A program made the position numbers and the translations under genes. A stretch of DNA of 64,000 bases from an uncultured Bacilli bacterium (GTDB lineage Bacteria > Bacillota_I > Bacilli_A > RF39 > UBA660), in assembly GCA_934129945.1 (NCBI GenBank), contig CAKOXC010000001.1, positions 186,001 through 250,000 on the forward strand, read 5' to 3'. Shown in pieces: positions 44,425 through 54,496 of the stretch. The first letter of the stretch is position 1. Each line of letters begins with the position of its first letter. Under the pieces are notes generated by a model. The model saw nothing but the letters and a program-made list of their open reading frames with translations. It did not search any database and was not told where the DNA came from.

Positions 44425-44841
44425 ATGGAAAATAAAATAATAAAAGAGTTAATTAAACTTTCTAATAAAGCATTAAAAAAGAAAGAAGTTCCTGTGTCAG
44501 CAATTATTACTTTTGATGATAAAATAATAGCTAAAGCTTTTAATAAAAGAGAAAAGAAAAATGATGTACTTGGACATGCAGAAATTATATGTATAAGAAA
44601 AGCTACAAAAAAACTAAAAAAATGGAAGTTAACAAAATGCAACCTATATGTAAGCTTAAAACCATGTAGTATGTGCCAGGAAGTAATTAAACAAGCAAGA
44701 ATCGAGAATGTTTTTTATTTATTAGAAAAGCCAGAATATAAAAAGGAATATAATAATACTAATTTTATAAAAATAGAAAATACTAAAAATAAAGAATTTA
44801 AACAAATGCTATCATCATTGTTTATAAGTAAAAGAAAATAA
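44425..44841 (+). CDS. tadA: tRNA-adenosine deaminase TadA
   Basis: 138 residues. Makes inosine at wobble A34 of tRNA-Arg(ACG). Zinc/catalytic motifs: GHAEIICI (HAE) and LKPCSMC (PCxxC). ATG 44425 follows GGTGATG; earlier in-frame ATGs overlap the SRP RNA. The middle glycine-rich pieces are eroded relative to Bacillus but the catalytic residues are intact. Confidence 0.9.
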   Translation: MENKIIKELIKLSNKALKKKEVPVSAIITFDDKIIAKAFNKREKKNDVLGHAEIICIRKATKKLKKWKLTKCNLYVSLKPCSMCQEVIKQARIENVFYLLEKPEYKKEYNNTNFIKIENTKNKEFKQMLSSLFISKRK

Positions 44842-44914
44842 AAACAAATGTTTGTATTAAAAATATTTAAAATCATTGTGAAATATGTTATAATTAACTA
44901 ACAGGGTGATAAAT

Positions 44915-46507
44915 ATGGAATACAAAGTTTTATATAGAAAATATAGGCCTGATAATTTTAATAATATAGTTGGTCAGGATTATACAATAACAATCTTAAA
45001 AAATGTTATAATTAATAAAAAAATAGCTCATGCATACATATTTAATGGTCCAAGAGGAACGGGAAAAACAAGTACAGCTAAAGTATTCGCTAAAACTATT
45101 AATTGTGAAAATCCACAAAATGGTGAAGCTTGTGGTAAGTGTAATTCTTGTTTAAATATTAAAAATAATCCAGATATAATTGAAATTGATGCTGCTTCAA
45201 ATAACGGTGTTGATGAAATAAGAGAATTAATCAATAATATCAAAATAGCGCCATCATATAGTAAATATAAAGTATATATTATCGATGAAGTTCATATGAT
45301 GACACAAAGTGCATTTAATGCTTTATTATTAACTCTTGAAGAACCACCAGAACATGTTGTGTTTATTTTAGCTACTACTAATATAGAAAGTGTTCCAATA
45401 ACTATATTATCGAGATGTCAAAAATTTGATTTTAAAAAAATTAGTAATGAAGTAATAAAAGATAGAATTAACTACATATGTAAAGAAGAAAAAATTAATA
45501 TAACTCCAGAAGCTGTGGATGAAATAACATATTTATCTGAAGGTGGAATGAGAGATGCTTTAAGTATTTTGGATCAATTATCATCAGATACTAATAATAT
45601 TGATATAGATTTAATAATAAATAATTTTGGATCTGTACCTAATATAGTTATAGATAATATAATAAATGCTATTGAAGATAATAATTTAGATCTTATTAAA
45701 GAAAATATTAATAAAATGAAAAATAGTAATGTTGATTATAAAGTGTTTATTAAAAAGATGATTGACAAGTTATCTTTAAAGGCTTTTAGTAATGATAATA
45801 AAATTTCATTAGATAAAATAAAAAATGTAGTATTTGATTTAGTAAAAATTATAAATAATTATAATATAAATATAAATCCATTTATTCTTATAGAATTAAC
45901 TCTTTTAGAATATTTAGATAATGAAAAAATTACAATTAATAAGAAAGAAGAAAATTCAAAAATTATTTCCCGGGAAATAATTTTGAAGGAAAACAAAACT
46001 TCTGAAAAAGAACAAATTGAAGAAAATAGGACTAATATTTCTAAAAATAATAATGAATTTGTTAAAATAAGAATGAATAATTGCTTTGTAAACGCAAAAA
46101 AAGAATCTTTAAAAGTTGCTAAAGAAAATTTAAAAAAGATAATTAAAAATAATTTAGATAATACTTTTTTAAATTCCATGTTAATTGATTCTTCTGTAGT
46201 AGTAGCATCTGATGATATTTATATATTATCTTGTAAATTAGATAGTACTGTAAATTTAATAAATTTAAATAAAGTCATGATAGAAGAAAAATTGGATAAT
46301 GTTAAAATTGCTGCAATTACAGAAGTTGAATGGCTTACAGAAAAACAAACATATATAAATAATATAAAGAATGGCTATAATTATGAAATAAAACCAGAAA
46401 TAGAAGAAAGTAATAAAGCAATTAAAAAAGAAGGAAAAATAATGGAAGATTCAATTGAAGATATAGCAGAAAAAATATTTTCAAATGATAAAATAGAAGT
46501 AGAATAA
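44915..46507 (+). CDS. dnaX: DNA polymerase III subunits gamma/tau
   Basis: 530 residues. YRKYRPDNFNNIVGQ start, Walker A FNGPRGTGKTST near 44, zinc module CGKCNSC, Walker B-like VYIIDEVHMM, and SRC sensor region (ILSRCQKFDF). Clamp-loader ATPase. ATG 44915 follows GGGTG. Codons around residue 352 contain a 26-base perfect palindrome with a Noc-site core, which uses the locally rare CGG arginine codon. Confidence 0.95.
   Translation: MEYKVLYRKYRPDNFNNIVGQDYTITILKNVIINKKIAHAYIFNGPRGTGKTSTAKVFAKTINCENPQNGEACGKCNSCLNIKNNPDIIEIDAASNNGVDEIRELINNIKIAPSYSKYKVYIIDEVHMMTQSAFNALLLTLEEPPEHVVFILATTNIESVPITILSRCQKFDFKKISNEVIKDRINYICKEEKINITPEAVDEITYLSEGGMRDALSILDQLSSDTNNIDIDLIINNFGSVPNIVIDNIINAIEDNNLDLIKENINKMKNSNVDYKVFIKKMIDKLSLKAFSNDNKISLDKIKNVVFDLVKIINNYNININPFILIELTLLEYLDNEKITINKKEENSKIISREIILKENKTSEKEQIEENRTNISKNNNEFVKIRMNNCFVNAKKESLKVAKENLKKIIKNNLDNTFLNSMLIDSSVVVASDDIYILSCKLDSTVNLINLNKVMIEEKLDNVKIAAITEVEWLTEKQTYINNIKNGYNYEIKPEIEESNKAIKKEGKIMEDSIEDIAEKIFSNDKIEVE
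45959..45984. promoter_or_regulatory. Noc-binding-site-like palindrome inside dnaX
   Basis: The core ATTTCCCGGGAAAT (45965-45978) is the consensus Noc-binding sequence of Bacillus, and the palindrome is perfect over 26 bases. It lies in the less conserved tau-linker region of dnaX, about 12 kb right of the noc gene. Confidence 0.65.
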
Positions 46508-46525
46508 GAAAGAAGGAATAGAAAT

Positions 46526-46822
46526 ATGAATATGCAAAAATTAATGGCAGAAGCTCAAAAAATGCAAAGGGATATAACAAAAAAACAAGAGGAGTTAGAA
46601 AATACTGTATTTGAAGGAAAATCTGAATGGATTGAATTATCAATGAATGGTAAATATGAACTTAAATCATTTAAAATAACATATGATGAAGATATTAAAA
46701 ATGATGATAAAGAAATGCTAGAAGATATGATAAATATTGCATTAAGTGATTGCCTTAAAAAAATAAATACTAAAAAGAATGATATAATGGGTTCTTATGG
46801 ATCTATGGGTGGATTATTCTAA
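46526..46822 (+). CDS. ybaB: YbaB/EbfC nucleoid-associated protein
   Basis: 98 residues. MNMQKLMAEAQKMQRDITKKQEEL helix (read in pieces) and EGKSEWIELSMNGKYELKSF strand match YbaB/EbfC, a small dimeric DNA-binding protein between dnaX and recR in most bacteria. The stop and the recR start share a base. Confidence 0.93.
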   Translation: MNMQKLMAEAQKMQRDITKKQEELENTVFEGKSEWIELSMNGKYELKSFKITYDEDIKNDDKEMLEDMINIALSDCLKKINTKKNDIMGSYGSMGGLF

Positions 46823-47421
46823 TGATTTATCCAAAAAAATTAGAAGATTTAATTGAATCTTTTAAAAAGTTACCAACAATAGGTGAAAAAAGCGCAGAAC
46901 GATTAGCACTAGCTACTTTAGAAATGTCAACAGAAGATGTTGATAATTTTTCAAACAGTTTGATTAAAGCAAAAGAATTAGTTAAATGTAAAATATGTGG
47001 TAATTTATCTGATAATGATATATGTAATATTTGTAGTGATGAAAATAGAGATAAAAACATAATATGTGTAATTGAAGATTCAAAAAGCGTATTTACCTTT
47101 GAAAAAGTTGGAAATTTTAAAGGTACTTATCATGTGTTAAATGGGTTAATTTCTCCCAAAGACGATATTGGAGTTGATGATATAAATCTAGCTTCTTTAT
47201 TAAATAGAATAGATAATTTAGATAATCCTGAGTTGATTTTAGCATTAAAATCTTCTATGGAAGGAGAAACTACTATTCTTTACATAAAAAAAATATTAAG
47301 TAACAAGAATGTAAAAATATCTAGACTTTCTTATGGAATACCTATGGGAGCAGAATTGGATTATTTAGATGTAATAACATTAGATAAGGCTTTAGAAGAT
47401 AGAAAAATAATATCTGAATAA
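46822..47421 (+). CDS. recR: Recombination mediator RecR
   Basis: 199 residues. Helix-hairpin-helix (FKKLPTIGEKSAERLA), a four-cysteine zinc finger (CKICGNLSDNDICNIC), TOPRIM start (ICVIEDSKSV) and LSYGIPMGAELDYLD near the end. Acts with RecF/RecO in gap repair. Confidence 0.95.
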   Translation: MIYPKKLEDLIESFKKLPTIGEKSAERLALATLEMSTEDVDNFSNSLIKAKELVKCKICGNLSDNDICNICSDENRDKNIICVIEDSKSVFTFEKVGNFKGTYHVLNGLISPKDDIGVDDINLASLLNRIDNLDNPELILALKSSMEGETTILYIKKILSNKNVKISRLSYGIPMGAELDYLDVITLDKALEDRKIISE

Positions 47422-47460
47422 ATAATAATAAATAACATATAATTTATTGAGGATGATTAT

Positions 47461-47649
47461 ATGTTTAAAATACTAAAAAAGGTAGTAAAAAAAGTTGTAT
47501 TTGCTTTTGTTTTATTATATGGATTAAATGTGATAGTATCATCAATTAATATTTTCATACCAATAAATATATTTACAATATCTATTGTATCTATACTAGG
47601 TGTTCCAGGACTATTATCACTTATATCAATATTTTTCATAATAAATTGA
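47461..47649 (+). CDS. bofA: BofA-like small membrane protein (pro-sigma-K processing inhibitor family)
   Basis: 62 residues, two hydrophobic helices. The second half, INIFTISIVSILGVPGLL, matches the BofA signature (P-x-N..T..v..iLGiPGl). In Bacillus, BofA holds the SpoIVFB protease inactive in the mother cell. The position right after recR is the same as in Bacillus (recR-yaaL-bofA). Starts ATG 47461 after GAGGATG. Confidence 0.75.
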   Translation: MFKILKKVVKKVVFAFVLLYGLNVIVSSINIFIPINIFTISIVSILGVPGLLSLISIFFIIN

Positions 47650-47659
47650 GGTGGTTTAA

Positions 47660-48487
47660 TTGAAAGCAGTAAATGGTATTAAACATATTGAAAAATCATA
47701 TAATGAGAATAAACTTTCTCATGCTTTTTTAGTTGAAACAAATAATTGTGAAAAATGTTTAGAAGATATAAAAAAAATTATTAAATTAATAAATTGTAAA
47801 GAAAAATACGTTGATAATTGTGAAAAATGTAATTTATGTTATCAAATAGAAAAGGAAACACTTCCTAATTTTCAAATTATAAGACCTGATGGTATTACAA
47901 TAAAAAAAGAACAAATAATAAATTTGAAAGAAAAAATGCTAACTAAACCTGTGTATTCAAAATATAATACTTATGTAATTTTAAATTCTGAAAAATTAAA
48001 TAACTCTTCTTCTAATACAATGCTTAAATTTATCGAGGAACCAGAAGATTATTTAATTGGGTTCTTTGTTGTAAATAATAAAGAAAATGTTATAGAAACT
48101 ATAAGAAGTAGATGTCAATTAATCCATCAATATTATAGTGAAGAAGAAATAAAAATTGATGATGAAAAACTTGAAACTGTAAAAGATTATATAAAAAATA
48201 TTGAACTAGATAATAAACATATAATGTTGTATAATAAAAATATCTTAATGGAAAAAAATTATACAAGAGAAGAACTAATGGTAATATTTCAACAGATATT
48301 TAAAGTTTATGAAAATGTATATATAAATGGTGAATATGAAAATTTTGAATTTTTGAAAGATATGAATTCAGTTCAATTATTAAATAAAATGAAAATTATT
48401 AATAAATATTTAGATAATTTACAAAAAAATGGAAATATTAATTTGCTTCTAGATTCTTTTGTTATTGAAATGGGGCATGTTAAATGA
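47660..48487 (+). CDS. holB: DNA polymerase III delta-prime-like subunit
   Basis: 275 residues. AAA+-like clamp-loader fold without Walker A: KLSHAFLVE, zinc-type cysteines CEKCNLC, YVILNSEKLNNSSSNTMLKFIEEP and IRSRCQLIHQ (SRC motif). Starts with TTG 47660 after GAGGTGG. Overlaps ricT by four bases (ATGA). Confidence 0.88.
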   Translation: MKAVNGIKHIEKSYNENKLSHAFLVETNNCEKCLEDIKKIIKLINCKEKYVDNCEKCNLCYQIEKETLPNFQIIRPDGITIKKEQIINLKEKMLTKPVYSKYNTYVILNSEKLNNSSSNTMLKFIEEPEDYLIGFFVVNNKENVIETIRSRCQLIHQYYSEEEIKIDDEKLETVKDYIKNIELDNKHIMLYNKNILMEKNYTREELMVIFQQIFKVYENVYINGEYENFEFLKDMNSVQLLNKMKIINKYLDNLQKNGNINLLLDSFVIEMGHVK

Positions 48488-49272
48488 AAGTATACGGTAT
48501 TAAATTTAACGATAAAGGAAAAATATATAATTTTAAATCAGAAAGTATTGAATGTCCAATCAACGTGACAGTTATTGTAGAGACAGAAAAGGGCTTGCAA
48601 TTTGGTAAAGTTGTCTCAGAAATTCAAAATATTAATAACTATGAAAATTTAAAAGATATTGTAAGAATATCTACAAAAGAAGATTATAAAAAATATCTTG
48701 ATAATTTAAAAGAAGCATCTAAGGCCTTGAAAAAAGCAAAAGAACTTGTGAAAGAAATGAATTTAAAAATGAATATTATTGATGCAAGTTACACTTTTGA
48801 TAGAAAACAATTATTATTTAATTTTTATGCTGAAGAAAGAATAGATTTTAGAGAATTAGCTAAAAAATTAGCTTTTGCTTATAGAACTAGAATAGAACTT
48901 CGTCAAATAGGAGCGCGTGATAAAGCTGAAGAAGTTGGTGGAATTGGTGTTTGTGGAAGAGTTTTATGTTGTACAAGCTTTTTAAAACAAAAAGAATCAG
49001 TAACAATGAATATGGCAAAAAATCAAAATATAGCATTAAATCCATCTAAAATTAATGGCCTTTGTGGAAGACTTTTGTGTTGCCTTAGTTATGAAGATGA
49101 AGAATATACGTGTTGTAGAAAAAAATTACCTGAAATAGGTCAAACAGTAAATACCAAATATGGAAAAGGTACTGTTAAAAATTTAGATATTTTAGATCAA
49201 CAATATGATGTAGATATAAATGGTGAAATACATAAAATCAAAATGGATGATAAAAATGAAAGTGATAAATGA
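48484..49272 (+). CDS. ricT: PSP1/RicT (YaaT) family protein
   Basis: 262 residues. PSP1 domain with the cysteine clusters CGRVLCCTSFL and CGRLLCCLSYE..YTCC that bind Fe-S clusters in the RicAFT complex, which promotes RNase Y-dependent mRNA maturation and, in Bacillus, affects sporulation and competence. Usual place between holB and trmN6. Confidence 0.92.
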   Translation: MKVYGIKFNDKGKIYNFKSESIECPINVTVIVETEKGLQFGKVVSEIQNINNYENLKDIVRISTKEDYKKYLDNLKEASKALKKAKELVKEMNLKMNIIDASYTFDRKQLLFNFYAEERIDFRELAKKLAFAYRTRIELRQIGARDKAEEVGGIGVCGRVLCCTSFLKQKESVTMNMAKNQNIALNPSKINGLCGRLLCCLSYEDEEYTCCRKKLPEIGQTVNTKYGKGTVKNLDILDQQYDVDINGEIHKIKMDDKNESDK

Positions 49273-49987
49273 TTTGTTTGATTATGAAAATTTAAAAATA
49301 GTTCAAGATAATGATTATTTTAAATTTTCAATAGATTCAATATTACTTGGTGAGTATGTCAATTTAAAAACAGATGATAATAAAATTATTGATTTATGTT
49401 CAGGTAATTTACCAGTTCCATTAATTCTTAATTATAAATATAAAAATAAAAATCTTAAAATTGATGCAATTGAAATTCAAAAAGAAATCTATGAACTCGG
49501 AAGTGAAACCTTAAAAATAAATAAAATTAATAATATAAACTACATAAATGATGATATAAATAATATTATTAATTACTTAAAAAAATCAACATATGATGTT
49601 GTAATTTGTAATCCACCATATTTCAAAAATAGTATAAAAAATAACAATTCTATAAAAACTATTGCTCGTCATGAAATAAAAATTACTTTAGAGGATATAA
49701 TAAAAATATCTTCAAGTTTATTAAAAAATAATAAAACATTTTATATGGTGCATATTCCAAATAGGTTGGATGAAATAATATTATATTGTAATAAGTTTAA
49801 TATGAATGTTAAAGAAATTTATTTCGTTAATAATACAAATAATGAACCAATACTAGTATTAATTAAAGCAATTAAAAATTCTAAATTTGGATTGAAAATT
49901 AAATATTTAAATAATGCTAATGATTTAAAAACATATAAAAATGTATTTGAAGGTGATATAAATGAAATTAATAGTAGGATTAGGTAA
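49256..49987 (+). CDS. trmN6: tRNA1(Val) (adenine37-N6)-methyltransferase-like (YabB/TrmN6)
   Basis: 243 residues. SAM-binding LCSGNLPVPLIL (motif I, G-poor but in place), AIEIQKEIYELG, and the N6-adenine catalytic tetrapeptide NPPY (VVICNPPYFKNS). Start ATG 49256 lies inside the end of ricT (17-base overlap). The GIY-YIG and rsmI genes that usually follow are absent; pth follows directly with overlap. Confidence 0.88.
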   Translation: MKVINDLFDYENLKIVQDNDYFKFSIDSILLGEYVNLKTDDNKIIDLCSGNLPVPLILNYKYKNKNLKIDAIEIQKEIYELGSETLKINKINNINYINDDINNIINYLKKSTYDVVICNPPYFKNSIKNNNSIKTIARHEIKITLEDIIKISSSLLKNNKTFYMVHIPNRLDEIILYCNKFNMNVKEIYFVNNTNNEPILVLIKAIKNSKFGLKIKYLNNANDLKTYKNVFEGDINEINSRIR

Positions 49988-50504
49988 TCCTGGAAGTGAA
50001 TATGAAAATACAAGACATAATATTGGATTTATGGTTTTAAATAGTCTTTTACAACAAGAAAATTGGAAAGCTAAATTTGATAGTTTATATGTAAAAATTG
50101 ATGATGTAATTTATTTAAAACCACAGACTTATATGAATAATTCAGGATTTGCAGTAAAAAAAGTTGTTGATTTTTATAAAATAAAACCAGAAGATATTTT
50201 AATTATTCAAGATGATCTTGATTTACCTTTTTCTAATTTTAAATTAAAAAAGAATTCTTCTTCTGGAGGACATAATGGTATTAAATCAATAATTGAACTG
50301 TTAAATACGAATAGTTTTTGTAGATTAAAGATTGGAATAGCACATGATAGAAGTATTGATACCAAAAATTATGTTTTAGCCAAATTTAGTTATCAAAATA
50401 TTTTAGATATAAATAATAAAATGGCTTTATATCATGAGATAATTAATTATTTTATTGATAATGGTGCCGATAAAACTATTAGTAAATATAACTCAATGAG
50501 GTAA
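49962..50504 (+). CDS. pth: Peptidyl-tRNA hydrolase
   Basis: 180 residues. GLGNPGSEYENTRHNIGFM (catalytic N and H) at the N-terminus, KPQTYMNNSG, catalytic D in IIQDDLDLPF, and SSGGHNGIKSI. Releases peptides from drop-off tRNA. Overlaps trmN6 by 26 bases; three bases before mfd. Confidence 0.96.
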   Translation: MKLIVGLGNPGSEYENTRHNIGFMVLNSLLQQENWKAKFDSLYVKIDDVIYLKPQTYMNNSGFAVKKVVDFYKIKPEDILIIQDDLDLPFSNFKLKKNSSSGGHNGIKSIIELLNTNSFCRLKIGIAHDRSIDTKNYVLAKFSYQNILDINNKMALYHEIINYFIDNGADKTISKYNSMR

Positions 50505-50507
50505 AAA

Positions 50508-53500
50508 ATGGATATTTTTAATGATTTTAAATATGATAATAATATTATAATACAAGGTTTAACAAAAGAGTTAAACACTTTTTACGTGCAAAATTTATAT
50601 AATAATACACAAAAAAATATTTTGATTGTAACAAGTACCCTTTTTGAAGCTAATCAGATTTTTAAAAATTTGAAAACATATTTAGATAATGTTTATTTAT
50701 TTCCAATGGATGATTTTTTAACTAGTGTTGCACTTGCTGTTTCACCTGAATTTAAAGTAAAAAGACTTGAAACATTAGATAAAATAAAAGAAAAGAGAAG
50801 TATTGTAATAACAAATTTAACTGGATATTTAAGATATTTACCAGATATAAATATAAAAGATAAACTTAATTTAGAAATAACTAAATCAACTAAGATTAAT
50901 AGAGAAAAGTTAGAAGAAATCTTAGATAAATATGGTTACAATAAAGAAACTTTAGTAACTACTACTGGAGAGTATGCCGTAAGAGGATATGTTATAGATA
51001 TATTTTTAATAAACGAAGAACATCCGATTAGAATTGAATTTTTTGGATCAAATATAGACTCAATACGATATTTTAATGAATCTACACAATTATCAATAAA
51101 ACAATTAGATAGCATTAATATTACTCCAAATAAAGAAGTAACTACTACCAAAAATAGTAGTATTTATGATTATTTAAAAGAACCTATTACAATTTTTTAT
51201 AATAGAAGTCAAATAGAAAATAGTTATAAAAAAATGTTAGAAGATATTATAAATTATAATAAAGAAATTGATTCAAATGAAAAATATATGTTTGATTTTG
51301 AAGAAATAAATCCTAATTATCAAATTTTTATAAATACTTTTGAAAATGAAAATAGCAAAAATGCATTAACTTTTACAAGTAAAGAAATTGAAAATTTTAA
51401 TTCTAATTATGACAAATTAAAAGATTTTGTTAATAGTAAGATTATTAAGAAAAAAACAGTTATTTTTTGCCTATCTAAAGATTCTCAAATAAAAATAATT
51501 AAAGAATTATTTCCAGATGCTATTGTAACTAAAAATATTATTAATAACAGTATTAATATTATAAATAAACAAATTAATAATGGATTTGAATATAAAGATT
51601 ATGTAGTAATTGGTGAATTTGATATAGAAAAAGTTCATAGCACTTCTATAAAATATAAAAATAATTATCATATTGGGAAAAAAATAAAAGATATTGATTC
51701 TTTATCATTAGGGGATTATGTGGTTCATAGACAACATGGAATAGGAATTTATAATGGAATAATTACTTTAAATACTAGTGGTATAAAAAAAGATTATCTT
51801 CAAATTAATTATAAAGATACTGATAAAGTTTATATACCAGTAGAAAAAATATCATCTATTTATAAATATAGTGATAAGGACGGGACAAAGCCTAAAATTA
51901 ATAAACTAAATTCTACTCCATGGGCAAAAACAAAACAAACTTTACAGAAAAAAATTAAAGATATTTCCGAAGAGCTTATCAAATTATATTCTATTAGAAA
52001 TAGTATAAAAGGAGAAGCTTATGTTCCAAATGAACTTGAAAGTCAATTTGATAGTGAATTTGAATATGAATTAACTAGAGATCAAGAAAAAGTAATAAAT
52101 GAAATTTATAGAGATTTAGATAGTGTTGTTCCTATGGATCGACTTTTATGTGGAGATGTAGGTTTTGGTAAAACAGAAGTAGCATTTAGAGCAATTTTTA
52201 GAACCGTTTTAAATAATAAACAAGTTTGTTATTTATGTCCTACAACAATATTATCTAAGCAGCAGTATGAATCTGCTTTAAATAGATTTAAAAATTATCC
52301 TGTTGAAATAGCATTATTAAATAGATTTACTACTCCTAAAGAAGTAAAACGAATAAAAGAAGGATTAAAAACAGGTGTTATTGATATCGTATTTGGAACA
52401 CATAGATTACTTAGTGATGATATTGAATACAAAAAATTGGGGCTTTTAATAGTTGACGAAGAACAACGCTTTGGTGTTACTCATAAAGAAAAAATTAAAA
52501 AATATAAAAATGATGTTAATGTATTAACATTATCTGCAACCCCAATACCAAGAACATTAAAAATGGCTATGTCTGGGTTAAGAGATTTATCCGTTATAGA
52601 TACACCACCTGTTAATAGATATCCAGTTCAGACTTATGTTTTACAAGAAAATGATGTGATAATAAGAGATGCTATTTACAAAGAATTAAGTCGAAATGGA
52701 CAAGTATTTATTTTATATAATAAAGTTGAAACAATTGAAAATGAAGTTGAAAAAATTAAGAAATTAGTACCGGAAGCTCGTATAAAATATGCTCATGGGC
52801 AAATGAGTAAAACTGAGCTTGATGATATAATGACTGAATTTACCGAATATGAATTTGATATATTAGTTTGTACAACAATTATTGAAACTGGTATAGATAT
52901 TCAAAATGCAAATACTTTAATCATTATTGATGCTGATTATTTTGGACTTGCTCAGTTATATCAAATAAGAGGAAGAGTTGGAAGAAGTGACAAAATAGCT
53001 TATGCATATTTGCTATATAATAAGTCAAAAGTTTTAAATGAAACTTCTGTAAAAAGATTACAAGCAATTAAAGAATTTACAGAATTAGGTAGTGGTTATC
53101 GTATTGCAATGAGAGATTTATCAATAAGAGGCGCCGGAGATATTATAGGTAGCGAACAAGCCGGGTTCGTTGATACAGTAGGAATTTCCTTATATATGAA
53201 AATGGTAGAAGAAGAAATAAAAAGATTAAACGGTGAAAAAGTTGAAGAAGAGGATGACAAACCAGCATTAGTTAACGTTGAAACAGCAATAGATGATAAT
53301 TATGTTAAAGATGAAGAATTAAAAATAGAAATACATCAAAAAATTAATGAAATTGATAGTTATGAAAAATTGCTTGATACAAAAAAAGAACTTGAAGATA
53401 GATTTGGTAAAGTAAGTAGTGAACTAGAAGTTTATATGTATGAAGAATGGTTTGAAAAAATATCAGAAGATTTAAAAATTACTAAAGTAATTCAAAATGA

Positions 53501-53714
53501 GAGATTTGTTGAAATAGAATTACCAGAAGAAATATCTTCTCAAACTAAAGGTGATAAATTATTTTTAGAATCTTATAATATAAATCCTAATTTCAAATTT
53601 AGATATTTTAATAAACGTATTATTATATCTTTACCACTTAAAGGTTTAGAAAAACACTTTTTATATTACTTTGTTCCTTTATTAAATATCATAAAAAATG
53701 ATTTACAGTTATAG
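50508..53714 (+). CDS. mfd: Transcription-repair coupling factor Mfd
   Basis: 1068 residues. UvrB-like N-terminal module, RNA-polymerase interaction domain (GDYVVHRQHGIGIYNGI), translocase with Walker A CGDVGFGKTEVAF and DEEQRFGV box, GRVGRSDKIAYAYL (motif VI region) and the C-terminal D7 domain. Somewhat shorter than Bacillus Mfd (1177), mostly in the N-terminal part. Confidence 0.97.
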   Translation: MDIFNDFKYDNNIIIQGLTKELNTFYVQNLYNNTQKNILIVTSTLFEANQIFKNLKTYLDNVYLFPMDDFLTSVALAVSPEFKVKRLETLDKIKEKRSIVITNLTGYLRYLPDINIKDKLNLEITKSTKINREKLEEILDKYGYNKETLVTTTGEYAVRGYVIDIFLINEEHPIRIEFFGSNIDSIRYFNESTQLSIKQLDSINITPNKEVTTTKNSSIYDYLKEPITIFYNRSQIENSYKKMLEDIINYNKEIDSNEKYMFDFEEINPNYQIFINTFENENSKNALTFTSKEIENFNSNYDKLKDFVNSKIIKKKTVIFCLSKDSQIKIIKELFPDAIVTKNIINNSINIINKQINNGFEYKDYVVIGEFDIEKVHSTSIKYKNNYHIGKKIKDIDSLSLGDYVVHRQHGIGIYNGIITLNTSGIKKDYLQINYKDTDKVYIPVEKISSIYKYSDKDGTKPKINKLNSTPWAKTKQTLQKKIKDISEELIKLYSIRNSIKGEAYVPNELESQFDSEFEYELTRDQEKVINEIYRDLDSVVPMDRLLCGDVGFGKTEVAFRAIFRTVLNNKQVCYLCPTTILSKQQYESALNRFKNYPVEIALLNRFTTPKEVKRIKEGLKTGVIDIVFGTHRLLSDDIEYKKLGLLIVDEEQRFGVTHKEKIKKYKNDVNVLTLSATPIPRTLKMAMSGLRDLSVIDTPPVNRYPVQTYVLQENDVIIRDAIYKELSRNGQVFILYNKVETIENEVEKIKKLVPEARIKYAHGQMSKTELDDIMTEFTEYEFDILVCTTIIETGIDIQNANTLIIIDADYFGLAQLYQIRGRVGRSDKIAYAYLLYNKSKVLNETSVKRLQAIKEFTELGSGYRIAMRDLSIRGAGDIIGSEQAGFVDTVGISLYMKMVEEEIKRLNGEKVEEEDDKPALVNVETAIDDNYVKDEELKIEIHQKINEIDSYEKLLDTKKELEDRFGKVSSELEVYMYEEWFEKISEDLKITKVIQNERFVEIELPEEISSQTKGDKLFLESYNINPNFKFRYFNKRIIISLPLKGLEKHFLYYFVPLLNIIKNDLQL

Positions 53715-53762
53715 AAAATAATATCCTGTGTACAATAATATTATGAATGGAGGAAACTCTAA

Positions 53763-54248
53763 ATGAAGTCCACAGGAGTAATAAGAAGAATTGATGAATT
53801 AGGAAGAATCGTTATACCTAAAGAAATAAGAAAAAATTTAGGTATTAGAGAAGGCGATAATTTAGAAATATTAATAGAAAATGATAAATTAACTCTTCAA
53901 AAATTTTCAAAAATAACTAATTATCAGGAGGATATTGAAAATATTATATATAATATAGCGGGATCTTTTAATATAAAAATAAATTTTTATGATCGAGAAA
54001 AACTTATATTTGCTACTGATAACGATTTTAAAAATATAAATGCTCAAAAAATTTTAAATGAGATAATTAATGATCGAAAAGAAGAAACTATTGAATTAGA
54101 AAACTATAAACTTTTTTGTAAACCTATTATTATACTTTCTGATGTAACTGGAATTTTAGTTTTTGAAGTTAATAATAACATGAATGAAATTAATAAAATT
54201 GCTAATTTTTTAACAAATGTAATAACAAATAAAATAGATATTTCTTGA
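53763..54248 (+). CDS. spoVT: SpoVT/AbrB-family transcriptional regulator
   Basis: 161 residues. N-terminal AbrB DNA-binding domain (STGVIRRIDELGRIVIPKEIR then GIREGDNLEI) and a GAF-like C-terminal domain (~55-160), the SpoVT architecture. In Bacillus it tunes late forespore gene expression. Directly after mfd as in Bacillus, with its own GGAGGA Shine-Dalgarno. Confidence 0.9.
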   Translation: MKSTGVIRRIDELGRIVIPKEIRKNLGIREGDNLEILIENDKLTLQKFSKITNYQEDIENIIYNIAGSFNIKINFYDREKLIFATDNDFKNINAQKILNEIINDRKEETIELENYKLFCKPIIILSDVTGILVFEVNNNMNEINKIANFLTNVITNKIDIS

Positions 54249-54282
54249 AATAAATATTAATACATGTTACAATACCTTTGAA

Positions 54283-54480
54283 TTTAGCAATGAAGGAAAG
54301 AGTAAATAACATAGTTTTGTAGAGAGTTAATGGTTGGTGAAAATTAACAAATGAAATTATTGAACATGGTTCTGGAGTTAAAACGTTTAATTCGCGTTAA
54401 GAATAAAGTGTATGAATAATTCATAAACTAAGGTGGTACCGCGGAAAATTTCCGTCCTTAGATTTATGAATTTTTTTATT
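54283..54480 (+). promoter_or_regulatory. T-box riboswitch upstream of metG
   Basis: The T-box sequence AAGGTGGTACCGCGG (54430-54444) precedes a terminator formed by AATTCATAAACTAAGG/CCTT-AGATTTATGAATT and a T run. In stem I, the sequence TGAACATGG places ATG (54366-54368) as the likely Met specifier codon. Uncharged tRNA-Met would favour antitermination. Confidence 0.92.
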
Positions 54481-54496
54481 AGAAAGAAGGAATATT

